28,279 nt of DNA from MM2 sp035460165 (GTDB taxonomy: Bacteria; Pseudomonadota; Gammaproteobacteria; Burkholderiales; Methylophilaceae). Of this stretch, positions 1 to 7,232 are shown one piece after another. The stretch lies in the NCBI GenBank assembly GCA_035460165.1, contig DATHWW010000021.1, positions 1 to 28,279 on the forward strand. The letters are read 5' to 3'. The notes under the pieces were generated by a model. It made no database searches and was not told where the DNA came from. It saw only the letters and a program-made list of their open reading frames with translations. Numbering within the stretch: the stretch's first letter is position 1; the number at the start of each line of letters is the position of its first letter. A program made the translations under genes and the position numbers.

Positions 1-73
1 GGACTCGAACCCCCACACTGTTACCAGCGGCGGATTTTGAATCCGCTGCGTCTACCGATTCCGCCATCCCGGC
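1..73 (-). tRNA. tRNA-Leu(CAA), 3' end cut off by the window edge
   Basis: The reverse complement starts GCCGGGATGGCGGAAT at 73 and folds into a D arm, an anticodon arm (stem GCGGA/TCCGC, 7-nt loop TTCAAAA) and a longer variable arm, followed by the T-arm sequence GGGGGTTCGAGTCC. The anticodon CAA lies at plus-strand positions 37-39 and reads UUG leucine codons. The long variable region fits a class II tRNA such as Leu. The 3' acceptor strand and any CCA lie before base 1, so the gene is truncated by the window and not by mutation. Confidence 0.95.
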
Positions 74-87
74 TTGTGGGACCCGGC

Positions 88-116
88 ATTATAGCGAATT
101 ATTCACGGAGTTTCAT
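88..116 (-). promoter_or_regulatory. Putative sigma-70 promoter of tRNA-Leu
   Basis: On the minus strand a perfect TATAAT (-10) occupies 93-88. It is preceded after exactly 17 nt by ATGAAA at 116-111, which matches four of six bases of TTGACA. A GC-rich stretch separates the -10 from the tRNA 5' end at 73, as in many stable-RNA promoters under stringent control. The -35 hexamer overlaps the queA start codon at 115 on the other strand. Assignment is by inspection only. Confidence 0.6.
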
Positions 117-1164
117 GCGTACCAGCGATTTTGATTTTGAATTGCCTGTCGAATTGATTGCGCAGTTTCCTGCTTCGAGGCGAAGCGGCAGCCGATTGTT
201 GTGTCTGGACGGCAACAGCGGCGCGTTGCAGGATCGCATGTTCAGCGAGTTGCCATCCTTGCTGTCTACTGGCGACTTGCTGGTCTTCAACGATACGCGC
301 GTCATCAAGGCACGCTTGAACGGGTGCAAGGAGAGCGGAGGCAAAGTCGAGGTGCTGGTGGAGCGTATGCTCGACGCACATCGCGCGTTGGCGCACGTGC
401 GGGCCTCGCATGCGCCCAAGCCCGGCAGCCGGTTGATACTGGCAGAAGCGGTCGCGGTGGAGGTGCTGTCGCGACAGGATGATCTCTTCGAGTTGAAATT
501 CCTTGATGAGACTCCGCTTACCGAGTTGCTGGAGCGCTACGGCAAACTGCCGTTGCCCCCCTACATTACGCATGCGGCCGATAACGATGACGATGATCGT
601 TACCAGACGGTATATGCGCGAAACCCCGGCGCAGTTGCGGCGCCGACCGCCGGGCTGCATTTCGACAATGATGTGATGCAGGCGCTTGCCGATTGCGGTG
701 TCGAGAAAGCCTTCGTTACCCTGCACGTGGGGGCCGGGACCTTTCAGCCTGTGCGCGTGGAAGACGTGACCGAGCACAAGATGCACAGCGAGTGGTACGA
801 AATACCGCAGTCCACCGTGGACAGCATCGCCCAGACGCGGCAACGCGGGGGCAAGGTGGTCGCCGTGGGCACAACGGCGATGCGCGCCCTTGAAAGCGCC
901 GCATGCCAGGGAGAGCTCGCGGCTGGGGGCGGCGATACCGATATTTTCATCACACCGGGCTACCGTTTCCGCCTGGTGGACCGCTTGCTGACCAATTTTC
1001 ACCTTCCGCGCACAACCCTGCTGATGCTGGTTTCGGCATTCGGTGGAATGGAGCATATCCGCAAGGCCTACCAGCATGCCGTGCAGGAGCGCTACCGCTT
1101 CTTCAGTTATGGCGACGCAATGTTGATCGAACGACAACATATTCCGGACGTCGCCAGTGAGTAA
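115..1164 (+). CDS. queA: S-adenosylmethionine:tRNA ribosyltransferase-isomerase QueA
   Basis: QueA transfers and isomerises the ribosyl part of S-adenosylmethionine onto preQ1 at tRNA position 34, making epoxyqueuosine in the queuosine pathway in the cytoplasm. The protein begins MRTSDFDFELPVELIAQ and carries typical family blocks: LLVFNDTRVIKARL, PLPPYI, NPGAVAAPTAGLHF, TLHVGAGTFQPV and the C-terminal RLLTNFHLPRTTLLMLVSAF. At 349 aa it has the usual length. The reading frame stays open upstream to 37, but that part overlaps tRNA-Leu. The ATG at 115 has a CGGAG ribosome site 5 nt before it and matches known QueA N-termini. Its last 8 bases overlap the next gene, suggesting co-transcription. 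The common partner tgt is not adjacent. Confidence 0.97.
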   Translation: MRTSDFDFELPVELIAQFPASRRSGSRLLCLDGNSGALQDRMFSELPSLLSTGDLLVFNDTRVIKARLNGCKESGGKVEVLVERMLDAHRALAHVRASHAPKPGSRLILAEAVAVEVLSRQDDLFELKFLDETPLTELLERYGKLPLPPYITHAADNDDDDRYQTVYARNPGAVAAPTAGLHFDNDVMQALADCGVEKAFVTLHVGAGTFQPVRVEDVTEHKMHSEWYEIPQSTVDSIAQTRQRGGKVVAVGTTAMRALESAACQGELAAGGGDTDIFITPGYRFRLVDRLLTNFHLPRTTLLMLVSAFGGMEHIRKAYQHAVQERYRFFSYGDAMLIERQHIPDVASE

Positions 1165-1759
1165 AACCATCATCGATCTGATGCGCCATGGCGAGCCGGT
1201 GGGCGGCCGGCGCTATCGCGGGCAAACCGACGACCCACTGAGCGAGAAAGGCTGGCAGCAGATGTGGGATGCGGCAGGCGAATTTCGCGGATGGCAGCAT
1301 ATCGTCACCTCGCCTTTGCAGCGGTGTTCCGCATTTGCAGATGCTTTGGGGGAGAAACTCGGGGTTGAAGTCGCGCGCGACGATCGCTTCAAGGAGGCGG
1401 CTTTCGGGGAGTGGGAGGGTCTGACGGCGGCGGAGATATGCGCCGTCGATCCGCAGCGTATTGCACGCTTCAAGCAGAATCCCGTGACGCAAGCACCCAG
1501 GGGGGCGGAGCCGCTCGCGGAGTTTCATCGGCGCGTGGGCGAGGCATGGCGCGATATTGTGGATAGGTATCGCGGGCGTCACGTGCTGGTGGTCGGCCAT
1601 GCGGGCATGATGCGCATGGTCATTGCGCATGCGATTGGCCTCTCGCCAGAAAATGGTTATCGCATTAATATCGAAAATGCAGCTTTGAGCCGTATTCAAG
1701 TGGAGTGGTCGGAGGGTTTAATGCTGCCGACCTTGCTGTTTCATGGTGGGAAACTGTAG
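1157..1759 (+). CDS. Histidine phosphatase family protein (CobC/alpha-ribazole phosphatase-like)
   Basis: This 200-aa protein belongs to the histidine phosphatase (phosphoglycerate mutase-like) superfamily. The catalytic motif is MRHGEP, with the phospho-accepting His at residue 11. A TSPLQRC block follows near residue 50, the acidic EAAFGEWEGLT near 76-86, and the second catalytic His is in VVGHAGMMRM. The fused order RHG/TSPLxR/FGxWEG resembles CobC alpha-ribazole-5'-phosphate phosphatase, which acts in nucleotide-loop assembly of cobalamin. The converging cobalamin adenosyltransferase gene gives mild support. It starts with GTG inside the end of queA, an 8-base overlap with no better start nearby. 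Substrate is not decided by sequence, so other small phosphoesters remain possible. Confidence 0.85.
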   Translation: MSKTIIDLMRHGEPVGGRRYRGQTDDPLSEKGWQQMWDAAGEFRGWQHIVTSPLQRCSAFADALGEKLGVEVARDDRFKEAAFGEWEGLTAAEICAVDPQRIARFKQNPVTQAPRGAEPLAEFHRRVGEAWRDIVDRYRGRHVLVVGHAGMMRMVIAHAIGLSPENGYRINIENAALSRIQVEWSEGLMLPTLLFHGGKL

Positions 1760-1910
1760 TCGTCGGGTGCGATAGGGGGGCTGCGACTGTCGCGATCGAG
1801 AAAAAATTCCACGTGCGCGATACCGAGCAACCTTTCAATGGAACCGATGGGCGATACCGGCCAGAAAGACGGCGAAGAGGACTGGAAAGGATGAGGCAAG
1901 CTTTCTGCGG

Positions 1911-2450
1911 CTATCTCTGCCAGAGAACGTCGCCTTGGCCCGAGCCGAGATTCAGCGTGCGTGCAATCACGAACATCAGGTCGGAAAGCCGGTTGAGATA
2001 GCGCAAGGCATCGTCCGAAACCTGTTCTTGTAATTTCAATGCAACCAGGCTGCGTTCCGCGCGTCGGCATACGGTGCGCGCCACATGCGCCAAAGCCGCA
2101 GCTCGGGTCCCGCCGGGCAGAATGAATTCCTTCAGCGGCGTCAGTTCTGCATTGAGCGTTTGTAATAACTCATCCAGCGCGGCGACGCGCTCCGGGTTCA
2201 ACATCGCGTGACCCGGAATACACAGCTCTCCGCCCAAATCGAACAAGTCGTGCTGGATTAGCCCCAGCTGCTGCCGGATATTTTCCGGCAAGGTTTCTGC
2301 CAGCAGCACGCCGATATGCGAATTCAGCTCATCCACGTCGCCCATGACGGCCACGCGTAGCGCGTCCTTGCGTGTCCGCGTACCGTCGCCCAGGCCGGTA
2401 CTGCCGTCGTCGCCGGTGCGGGTGCTGATTTTGCTGAGACGATTGCCCAT
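1911..2450 (-). CDS. Cob(I)alamin adenosyltransferase, PduO/MMAB type
   Basis: This 179-aa enzyme transfers the adenosyl group of ATP to cob(I)alamin, forming adenosylcobalamin. The N-terminal TRTGDDGSTGLGDGTR is the ATP-binding signature of the PduO family. VMGDVDELNSHIGVL and the C-terminal helices with RRAERSL and YLNRLSDLMFVIAR are equally typical, and the length fits the catalytic domain alone. The ATG at 2450 was chosen over an in-frame ATG at 2480 because known proteins start close to the TRTGDDG motif and a GAGGG ribosome site lies before it. It converges on the CobC-like gene with about 150 bp between stops, where I see no gene and no clear hairpin terminator. Confidence 0.95.
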   Translation of the reverse strand: MGNRLSKISTRTGDDGSTGLGDGTRTRKDALRVAVMGDVDELNSHIGVLLAETLPENIRQQLGLIQHDLFDLGGELCIPGHAMLNPERVAALDELLQTLNAELTPLKEFILPGGTRAAALAHVARTVCRRAERSLVALKLQEQVSDDALRYLNRLSDLMFVIARTLNLGSGQGDVLWQR

Positions 2451-2591
2451 GCAAGTGTTCCCTCGGAGTGTATGCCGCAATTGTAATGGCTTCTAGGACT
2501 GGCCGTCGGCGCAATGGTTTCTTCGCGGCGGCGATTCCGCTACACTGCGCCGACTTTACGGCGCTAAGCCTTACCATTAACACAGGATCTT

Positions 2592-3140
2592 ATGGCCCTC
2601 AATGCCACTATTTTCAAGGCCGATCTGCAGATTGCCGACATGGATCGCCATTACTACCAGAGCCACGGTTTGACCATTGCGCGGCATCCGTCGGAAACCG
2701 ACGAGCGCATGATGGTGCGCGTGCTGGCTTTTGCGCGGCACGCACATGAGGCGCTGGCGTTCGCCAAGGGACTGAGCGATCCGGACGAGCCCGATATCTG
2801 GCAGAAGGATCTGACTGGCGCCATCGAGCTTTGGGTCGAGGTCGGGCAGCCCGACGAGAAGCGCATCCTCAAAGCCTGCGGCCGTGCCGATCAGGTGTTT
2901 GTTTATACCTACGGGCATGCTGCCAATCTTTGGTGGAACCAGGTCAGCTCCAAGCTGGCGCGGCTGCGCAACCTTACCGTGGTGTGTCTTGCGTCAGCAA
3001 CGACGCAGTCTCTGGCCGAATTGGCTGAACGCGGTATGCAGTTGCAATGTACGGTGCAAGATGGCGATGTGTGGCTGGGCGGAGATAACGGTACGGTGCA
3101 GATAGAGATGTCTGTCTTGATGAGCCCGCAGGAAAGATGA
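2592..3140 (+). CDS. yaeQ: YaeQ family protein
   Basis: This 182-aa protein matches the YaeQ family along its length: MALNATIFKADLQIADMDRHYY at the start, the ARHPSETDERMMVRVLAFA block near 30-50, and IELWVEVGQPDEKRILKACGRAD near 80-102. YaeQ has a restriction-endonuclease-like (PD-(D/E)XK) fold. The conserved acidic and QPDEKR residues are in place, but its biochemical role is unsettled. In E. coli it was first noticed as a suppressor linked to RfaH loss. An AGGAT ribosome site precedes the ATG. It overlaps murI by ATGA, so translation of the two is probably coupled. Confidence 0.93.
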   Translation: MALNATIFKADLQIADMDRHYYQSHGLTIARHPSETDERMMVRVLAFARHAHEALAFAKGLSDPDEPDIWQKDLTGAIELWVEVGQPDEKRILKACGRADQVFVYTYGHAANLWWNQVSSKLARLRNLTVVCLASATTQSLAELAERGMQLQCTVQDGDVWLGGDNGTVQIEMSVLMSPQER

Positions 3141-3928
3141 GCAAGGCGCCTATCGGCATCTTCGATTCCGGTGTCGGCGGGCTGTCGGTGCTGCGTCATA
3201 TCCGGGAGGAGCTGCCGCACGAGGACCTGCTGTATGTTGCCGATTCCGCGCATGCACCTTACGGCGGCAAATCTCCGCAGGAGATACAGGCGCGCTCCCT
3301 GGCCTTGACGGAATTTCTGGTCGGGCAAGGAGCCAAGGCGATCGTCGTGGCCTGCAATACCGCGACGGCGGCGGCCATCGGTTTGTTGCGAGAGCGGTTC
3401 GCTTTGCCCGTGATCGGCATGGAGCCGGCGGTCAAGCCTGCCGTGACGGCCACCCGCAGCGGGGTGGTGGGCGTGCTGGCAACGACGGGCACGCTCAAAA
3501 GTGCGCAGTTTGCGGCCTTGCTGGAGAGTTACGGAAAGGATGTGCGCGTGGTGACGCAAGGTTGCCCGGGGCTGGTGGAGTGCGTGGAGCGCGGCGAACT
3601 CGATGCGCCGGAAACGCGCGAGTTGCTGCGGCACTATATCGAGCCGCTGCTGGCTGAGGGGGCGGATACGCTGGTGCTGGGCTGCACGCATTATCCTTTT
3701 TTAAAACCGCTGATCGAAGAGCTTACGGCAGGCGGGGTCGCGTTGATCGATACCGGAGCCGCAGTGGCGCGGCAGGTGCGGCGGCGCATTGAAGAAGCTG
3801 GTTTGGCTGTTTCGGGCCAAGCCCCAGGCAAGGTGAAGCTATGGACGAGCGGGGATGTGGCGCAAGGCCAACAGGTGATGGAAGCGTTATGGGAGACGGC
3901 AATGGTGGAGCCATTGCCGTCAGCTTGA
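3137..3928 (+). CDS. murI: Glutamate racemase MurI
   Basis: Glutamate racemase converts L-glutamate to the D-glutamate used in peptidoglycan precursors. The 263-aa protein has the family N-terminus GIFDSGVGGLSVLRHI with Asp10 and Ser11. The first catalytic cysteine is in VVACNTATAAA (Cys73), and the second is in LVLGCTHYPFL (Cys183, followed by His185). The substrate-binding blocks YVADSAHAPYGGK and GMEPAVKPAV are intact. Length is normal. The start overlaps the yaeQ stop by ATGA. It ends 5 bp before the converging zf-CHCC gene, leaving no room for an ordinary terminator between the two. Confidence 0.97.
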   Translation: MSKAPIGIFDSGVGGLSVLRHIREELPHEDLLYVADSAHAPYGGKSPQEIQARSLALTEFLVGQGAKAIVVACNTATAAAIGLLRERFALPVIGMEPAVKPAVTATRSGVVGVLATTGTLKSAQFAALLESYGKDVRVVTQGCPGLVECVERGELDAPETRELLRHYIEPLLAEGADTLVLGCTHYPFLKPLIEELTAGGVALIDTGAAVARQVRRRIEEAGLAVSGQAPGKVKLWTSGDVAQGQQVMEALWETAMVEPLPSA

Positions 3929-3933
3929 TAGCT

Positions 3934-4125
3934 TTAGTGGTGTTGGGCGACTTCGCCGGCTTTTAAGCGGTAGCGGGTGCCGCAGTAAGGACACATCGCC
4001 CTGCCGGTTTCAGCCATATCGAGGAAGACGCGCGGGTGCGAGCACCACAGCGCGACTTCGTTGGTCGGGCAGTGCAACGGCAAATCCTTGGCCGTGACTT
4101 CGATTTCGCGTCCGTCGTTCGCCAT
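3934..4125 (-). CDS. Zinc-finger domain-containing protein (zf-CHCC type)
   Basis: A 63-aa protein with Cys19, Cys28/His30, and Cys45-Pro-Tyr-Cys48-Gly-Thr arranged as in the zf-CHCC family, related to the zinc-binding part of mitochondrial complex I subunit NDUFS6. The core reads LPLHCP, LWCSHPRVFLD and MCPYCGTRY. Its cellular job in proteobacteria is not established. It lies 9 bp after the ilvE stop on the same strand and is almost certainly in the same transcript. That pairing is common in betaproteobacteria, often followed by the LPS heptosyltransferase gene waaF, which is absent here. Confidence 0.92.
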   Translation of the reverse strand: MANDGREIEVTAKDLPLHCPTNEVALWCSHPRVFLDMAETGRAMCPYCGTRYRLKAGEVAQHH

Positions 4126-4134
4126 GGCGTTTCC

Positions 4135-5067
4135 TTAAACCAGTGTCAGCCAGCTTTGATGGCGTGCCGAACGTCCCATGACCGCATCGAAGAAGTTGGA
4201 TTGCAGCTTCTCGGTGATCGGGCCGCGTGTGCCGTTGCCGATAGGGCGATTATCCAGTTCCCGTATCGGCGTCACTTCGGCGGCGGTGCCGGTGAAGAAA
4301 GCCTCGTCGGCGGAGTAGACTTCGTCGCGGGTAATGCGCTTCTCGATGATGGTTAGCCCCATTTCGCCCGCCAGTTGGATGATGGTATCGCGGGTGATGC
4401 CTTCCAGCGCGCTAGTCAAGTCGGGTGTATACAGCTTGCCGTTGCGGATGATAAATACGTTCTCGCCGGAGCCCTCGGCCACGAAACCGTCCACGTCCAG
4501 CAGCAAGGCTTCGTCGTAGCCGTCCTGCGCCGCTTCCTGGTGCGCCAGGATAGAGTTCATGTAGTTGCCGTTGGCCTTGGCCTTGCACATCGTGATGTTC
4601 ACGTGATGGCGGGCAAAGGAGGAAGTCTTCACGCGAATGCCGTTTTCCAGTGCTTCCTTGCCCAGATAGGCGCCCCAGGCCCAGGCGGCGACGATCACGT
4701 GCGTGGAAAGCGTCTTGGCGGAGATGCCCATCGCTTCGGCGCCGTAGAATGCCATAGGGCGCAGGTAGCCGGACTCCAGGTTATTCTCGCGCACGGCGGC
4801 CTTCTGCGCTTCCATCAGGGTGGCCTTGTCGAACGGCATTTTCATGCCGAGAATGTGGGCCGAGCGGAAAAGGCGGTCGGTGTGCTCCTTGAGACGGAAA
4901 ATGGCGGGGCCTTTTTCTGTTTTGTATGCGCGCACGCCTTCAAAAACGCCCATGCCGTAGTGCAGGGTGTGGGTCAGGACATGGGTGGTGGCGTCACGCC
5001 AAGGCACCATCTTGCCGTCATACCAAATCAGACCATCACGGTCGGCCATCGTTTTGGCCATAGCCAT
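4135..5067 (-). CDS. ilvE: Branched-chain amino acid aminotransferase IlvE
   Basis: This class IV PLP-dependent transaminase makes leucine, isoleucine and valine from their 2-oxo acids with glutamate as amino donor. The 310-aa protein shows DGLIWYDGKMVPW, HTLHYGMGVFEGVRAY, the lysine region CKAKANGNYMNS (PLP-binding Lys about residue 164), the DEALLLDVDGFVAEGSGENVF block and FFTGTAAEVTPI. The frame is open 16 codons further upstream. The ATG at 5067 was chosen because a GGAG ribosome site sits 8 nt before it and the protein then begins close to the conserved DGLIWYDG block. It is divergent from the PfkB kinase, with a 73-bp shared promoter region, and is followed 9 bp downstream by the zf-CHCC gene. 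Confidence 0.96.
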   Translation of the reverse strand: MAMAKTMADRDGLIWYDGKMVPWRDATTHVLTHTLHYGMGVFEGVRAYKTEKGPAIFRLKEHTDRLFRSAHILGMKMPFDKATLMEAQKAAVRENNLESGYLRPMAFYGAEAMGISAKTLSTHVIVAAWAWGAYLGKEALENGIRVKTSSFARHHVNITMCKAKANGNYMNSILAHQEAAQDGYDEALLLDVDGFVAEGSGENVFIIRNGKLYTPDLTSALEGITRDTIIQLAGEMGLTIIEKRITRDEVYSADEAFFTGTAAEVTPIRELDNRPIGNGTRGPITEKLQSNFFDAVMGRSARHQSWLTLV

Positions 5068-5140
5068 CTTGTATCTCCGGAACGTAAAAGCTTTAATTGT
5101 AAACGGAATCAACAATACTTGAACAGGGAAGGCAGCGCGG

Positions 5141-5992
5141 ATGGCACGTATATTATTGGTCGGAACGGTGACGCTCGATCTGGTGTTCGAGCTGGATCAT
5201 CACCCCGGCGCGGACGAGGAAATGCGTGCACATTCTTTACGAATATGTCGCGGCGGCAATGCGGCGAATACAGCAGTTGTTTTGAGCCGGCTCGGCCATC
5301 AGGCCGAATTTCTTGGGGTGCTGGCCGATGCGCCAGAAACGGCAGTGATCGAACGCGATTTTTCGGCGCACGGCGTGATGTACGCGCAATGCCCCCGCTT
5401 TCCGGGGCGGCCGCCGACTTCCAGTATCTATCTGAATGAAGGCGATCGCAGCATCGTGCATTATCGGGATTTGCCGGAGCTAGATGCGCGGCATTTGCGT
5501 GAGGTTGATCTTTCGAGATATGACTGGTTGCATTTCGAAGGGCGCAACGTTGAGGCGCTGGTCGACATGGTAGGCGATATCCGGAACCGGGCGCCCTTGC
5601 TCTCGATATCGCTCGAATTGGAAAAGCCGCGCCCAGGCATGGAAGCGCTTTTCGGTTATCCCGATTTGTTGATTTGCTCGCGAGGTTTTTCTCAGCATCA
5701 CGGGCATGAGGCGCCGCAGGACTTTTTGCAATGGATGTCTGGGTGCGCGCCGCAGGCCACGGTGGTGGTTGCCTGGGGCGCGGCTGGTGCTTATGGTTTG
5801 GCGCCCGGCGGCCCGGTATCTCACGCGCCTGCAAGTGAGCTGACGCAAATTATCGATACCTTGGGTGCGGGCGATACTTTTAATGCGGGCCTGCTGGACA
5901 CTAGCACCAGGACTTGGACGCTCGATCGGGCGCTTGCGCATGCCTGTGCGTTGGCGGGCAAGAAGTGCGGCGTCCACGGATTCGATATCTGA
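5141..5992 (+). CDS. PfkB/ribokinase-family carbohydrate kinase
   Basis: A 283-aa member of the PfkB sugar kinase family. The N-terminal glycine pair block is CRGGNAANTAVVLSRLG near residue 37. The C-terminal ATP-site signature DTLGAGDTF is at about residues 239-247, and its Asp245 is the expected catalytic base. The sequence resembles ketohexokinase-like members (CRGGNAANTAVVLSRLG, HFEGRN, LELEKPR), but the sugar substrate cannot be assigned from sequence. A purine-rich AGGGAAGG precedes the ATG. It is divergent from ilvE and followed by a decayed gene, so it is probably a single-gene transcript. Confidence 0.88.
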   Translation: MARILLVGTVTLDLVFELDHHPGADEEMRAHSLRICRGGNAANTAVVLSRLGHQAEFLGVLADAPETAVIERDFSAHGVMYAQCPRFPGRPPTSSIYLNEGDRSIVHYRDLPELDARHLREVDLSRYDWLHFEGRNVEALVDMVGDIRNRAPLLSISLELEKPRPGMEALFGYPDLLICSRGFSQHHGHEAPQDFLQWMSGCAPQATVVVAWGAAGAYGLAPGGPVSHAPASELTQIIDTLGAGDTFNAGLLDTSTRTWTLDRALAHACALAGKKCGVHGFDI

Positions 5993-6074
5993 GTGCGTTG
6001 CAAGAAAACCACGCCCTTTAATTTAAGATAAAAAGCTCCAGATAGGTATTGAAATTATTTTTAGGCACAGTAAA

Positions 6075-6441
6075 ATGCGATTAAAGATAAAAATATCCTT
6101 AATTCTTTTAACGGTTACTAGAAGTAAGGGGCTTCAACAACCCGGACCAGATGATCAATCCGTATGTCGGGGCGGGCGTGAATTACACCCGCTTCATGGA
6201 CAAGAATCTTGGGACACTCTATTGGCGGTGACATCGATGTAGATCGCAATAGCTTTGGCCTTGCATTGCAGGCCGGTGTCGATATCAACCTGCAGGACGG
6301 CTGGCAGTTTAATGCCAGAAACTCTGGATCGATACCGATGTCCACTTCAGCCACGGTAATGGGCTGTTTGCTAAGCAGAAAATCGCTAGCTTGGATATTG
6401 ATCCGTGGGTACTGGCGATGGGTTTCGGCAAAAAGTTTTGA
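6075..6441 (+). pseudogene. Decayed OmpW-family outer membrane protein gene
   Basis: From about 6121 the plus strand reads GFNNPDQMINPYVGAGVNYTR in frame 1 and stops at a TGA. A second frame from about 6220 reads IGGDIDVDRNSFGLALQAGVDINLQDGW. From about 6323 frame 1 resumes with LWIDTDVHF and ends SLDIDPWVLAMGFGKKF plus TGA at 6439-6441. Together these reproduce the C-terminal half of an OmpW-type eight-stranded barrel, including the terminal phenylalanine used for outer-membrane insertion. At least two frameshifts break it and the central barrel half is missing. An ATG at 6075 opens MRLKIKISLILLTVT, which looks like a remaining signal peptide in a third register. That upstream part is less certain than the C-terminal homology. 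Confidence 0.75.
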
Positions 6442-6482
6442 TCTAAATTTTGTAGGAATTCACTTGCATTATTGGTGTTTCT

Positions 6483-6511
6483 CCCCTTTTCCGACTAGGA
6501 AAAGGGGTTTT
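6483..6511 (+). terminator. Rho-independent terminator
   Basis: A perfect 10-bp stem (CCCCTTTTCC at 6483-6492 with GGAAAAGGGG at 6498-6507) encloses the 5-nt loop GACTA and is followed by TTTT. It ends transcription coming from the decayed OmpW gene or the sugar kinase and insulates the cbb3 oxidase locus. A run of A pairs is inside the stem, so it could also work weakly on the other strand. Confidence 0.85.
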
Positions 6512-6543
6512 CTATCAGGTAGATAGATATGCAAAACGCATGC

Positions 6544-6559
6544 TTCTACATGTTAGAAT
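6544..6559 (+). promoter_or_regulatory. Candidate -10 region within a small palindrome upstream of the SCO gene
   Basis: TTCTA-CATGT-TAGAA (6544-6558) is a 5-bp inverted repeat with 5-nt spacing. The right arm extends to TAGAAT, five of six bases of a -10 hexamer, 26 bp before the SCO start. No good -35 hexamer is visible at the right distance, so if this is the promoter it may need an activator. Seen once only; low confidence. Confidence 0.25.
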
Positions 6560-6585
6560 ACCGCCCCCAATCGTGAGGGCGTTAT

Positions 6586-7164
6586 ATGCGAAGCTGGTTG
6601 TGGTTATTGCTCTGCCTGAGTTTGATCGCTTGCGGGCCGCAGGAAATAGAAGCGCCTCGGTTTGTAGGGACGGATATTAGCGGGGCGGAGTTCGGCAATG
6701 CGCTGGCCCTTACGGATCACCATGGCGTTCCCCGGAAATTGGCGGACTACAAGGGCAAGGTGGTGGCATTGTTTTTTGGGTATACCCATTGCCCGGATGT
6801 TTGTCCGACCACCATGGATGATTTGTCCAAGGCGTTGAGGCTGCTGGAAGATGAACGTGCAGACGTTCAGGTGTTGTTCGTGACGCTGGACCCCGAGCGG
6901 GATACACGGGAGGTTCTGGCGCAATACGTGCCATCATTTGACGAGAGTTTCATCGGCCTCTACGGCGATGTGGCGACGACGGAACAGGTGGCCAAGGATT
7001 TCAAGCTGTTCTACAAGAAACAGGCTTCGGGTGGAAAGAGCGGTTACACCATAGATCACAGCGCCGGTATCTATGTCTTTGATAAAAAGGGCGCGTTAAG
7101 GGTGTTTATGAATCACGGGCAAAAACCGCAGGACATTGCCCATGACCTCAAGCAATTGATGTAA
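6586..7164 (+). CDS. SCO1/SenC family copper chaperone lipoprotein
   Basis: SCO/SenC proteins are thioredoxin-fold, membrane-anchored periplasmic proteins that bind copper and help build the copper centres of cytochrome oxidases. The 192-aa protein starts with a short hydrophobic signal ending in the lipobox LIAC (Cys16), so it is expected to be a lipoprotein. The copper-binding CPDVCP motif has Cys69 and Cys73, and the third ligand is His158 in IDHSAG. FGYTHCPDVCP, LFVTLDPERDT and AGIYVFDKKG are standard family blocks. A GAGGG ribosome site precedes the ATG. It lies 68 bp upstream of ccoN. Since cbb3 oxidase has CuB but no CuA, CuB assembly is the likely role, as shown for SenC in other proteobacteria. 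Confidence 0.95.
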   Translation: MRSWLWLLLCLSLIACGPQEIEAPRFVGTDISGAEFGNALALTDHHGVPRKLADYKGKVVALFFGYTHCPDVCPTTMDDLSKALRLLEDERADVQVLFVTLDPERDTREVLAQYVPSFDESFIGLYGDVATTEQVAKDFKLFYKKQASGGKSGYTIDHSAGIYVFDKKGALRVFMNHGQKPQDIAHDLKQLM

Positions 7165-7232
7165 TCGATTTTGTTTTTAAGCGTTACTGGGCAGTTTTAG
7201 GTTGAAGTCTTGTATTAATGAGGAGAGAGTTA

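Noticed and set aside
1741..2070. Minus-strand open frame between the phosphatase and the adenosyltransferase
   Set aside because: It overlaps both real genes, has no ribosome site and a proline/serine-rich composition typical of a shadow frame.
6209..6526. A 105-codon frame that could be called a small protein
   Set aside because: Its first part is one frame of the decayed OmpW gene; after about residue 35 it departs from the homologous frame and runs through the terminator.
7156..7169. TTGAT-N4 sequence resembling an FNR/ANR box upstream of ccoN
   Set aside because: The left half TTGAT is present, but the right half is TCGAT-like and not ATCAA at the right distance. It also overlaps the SCO stop codon. 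No better FNR site was seen before the SCO gene or ccoN.
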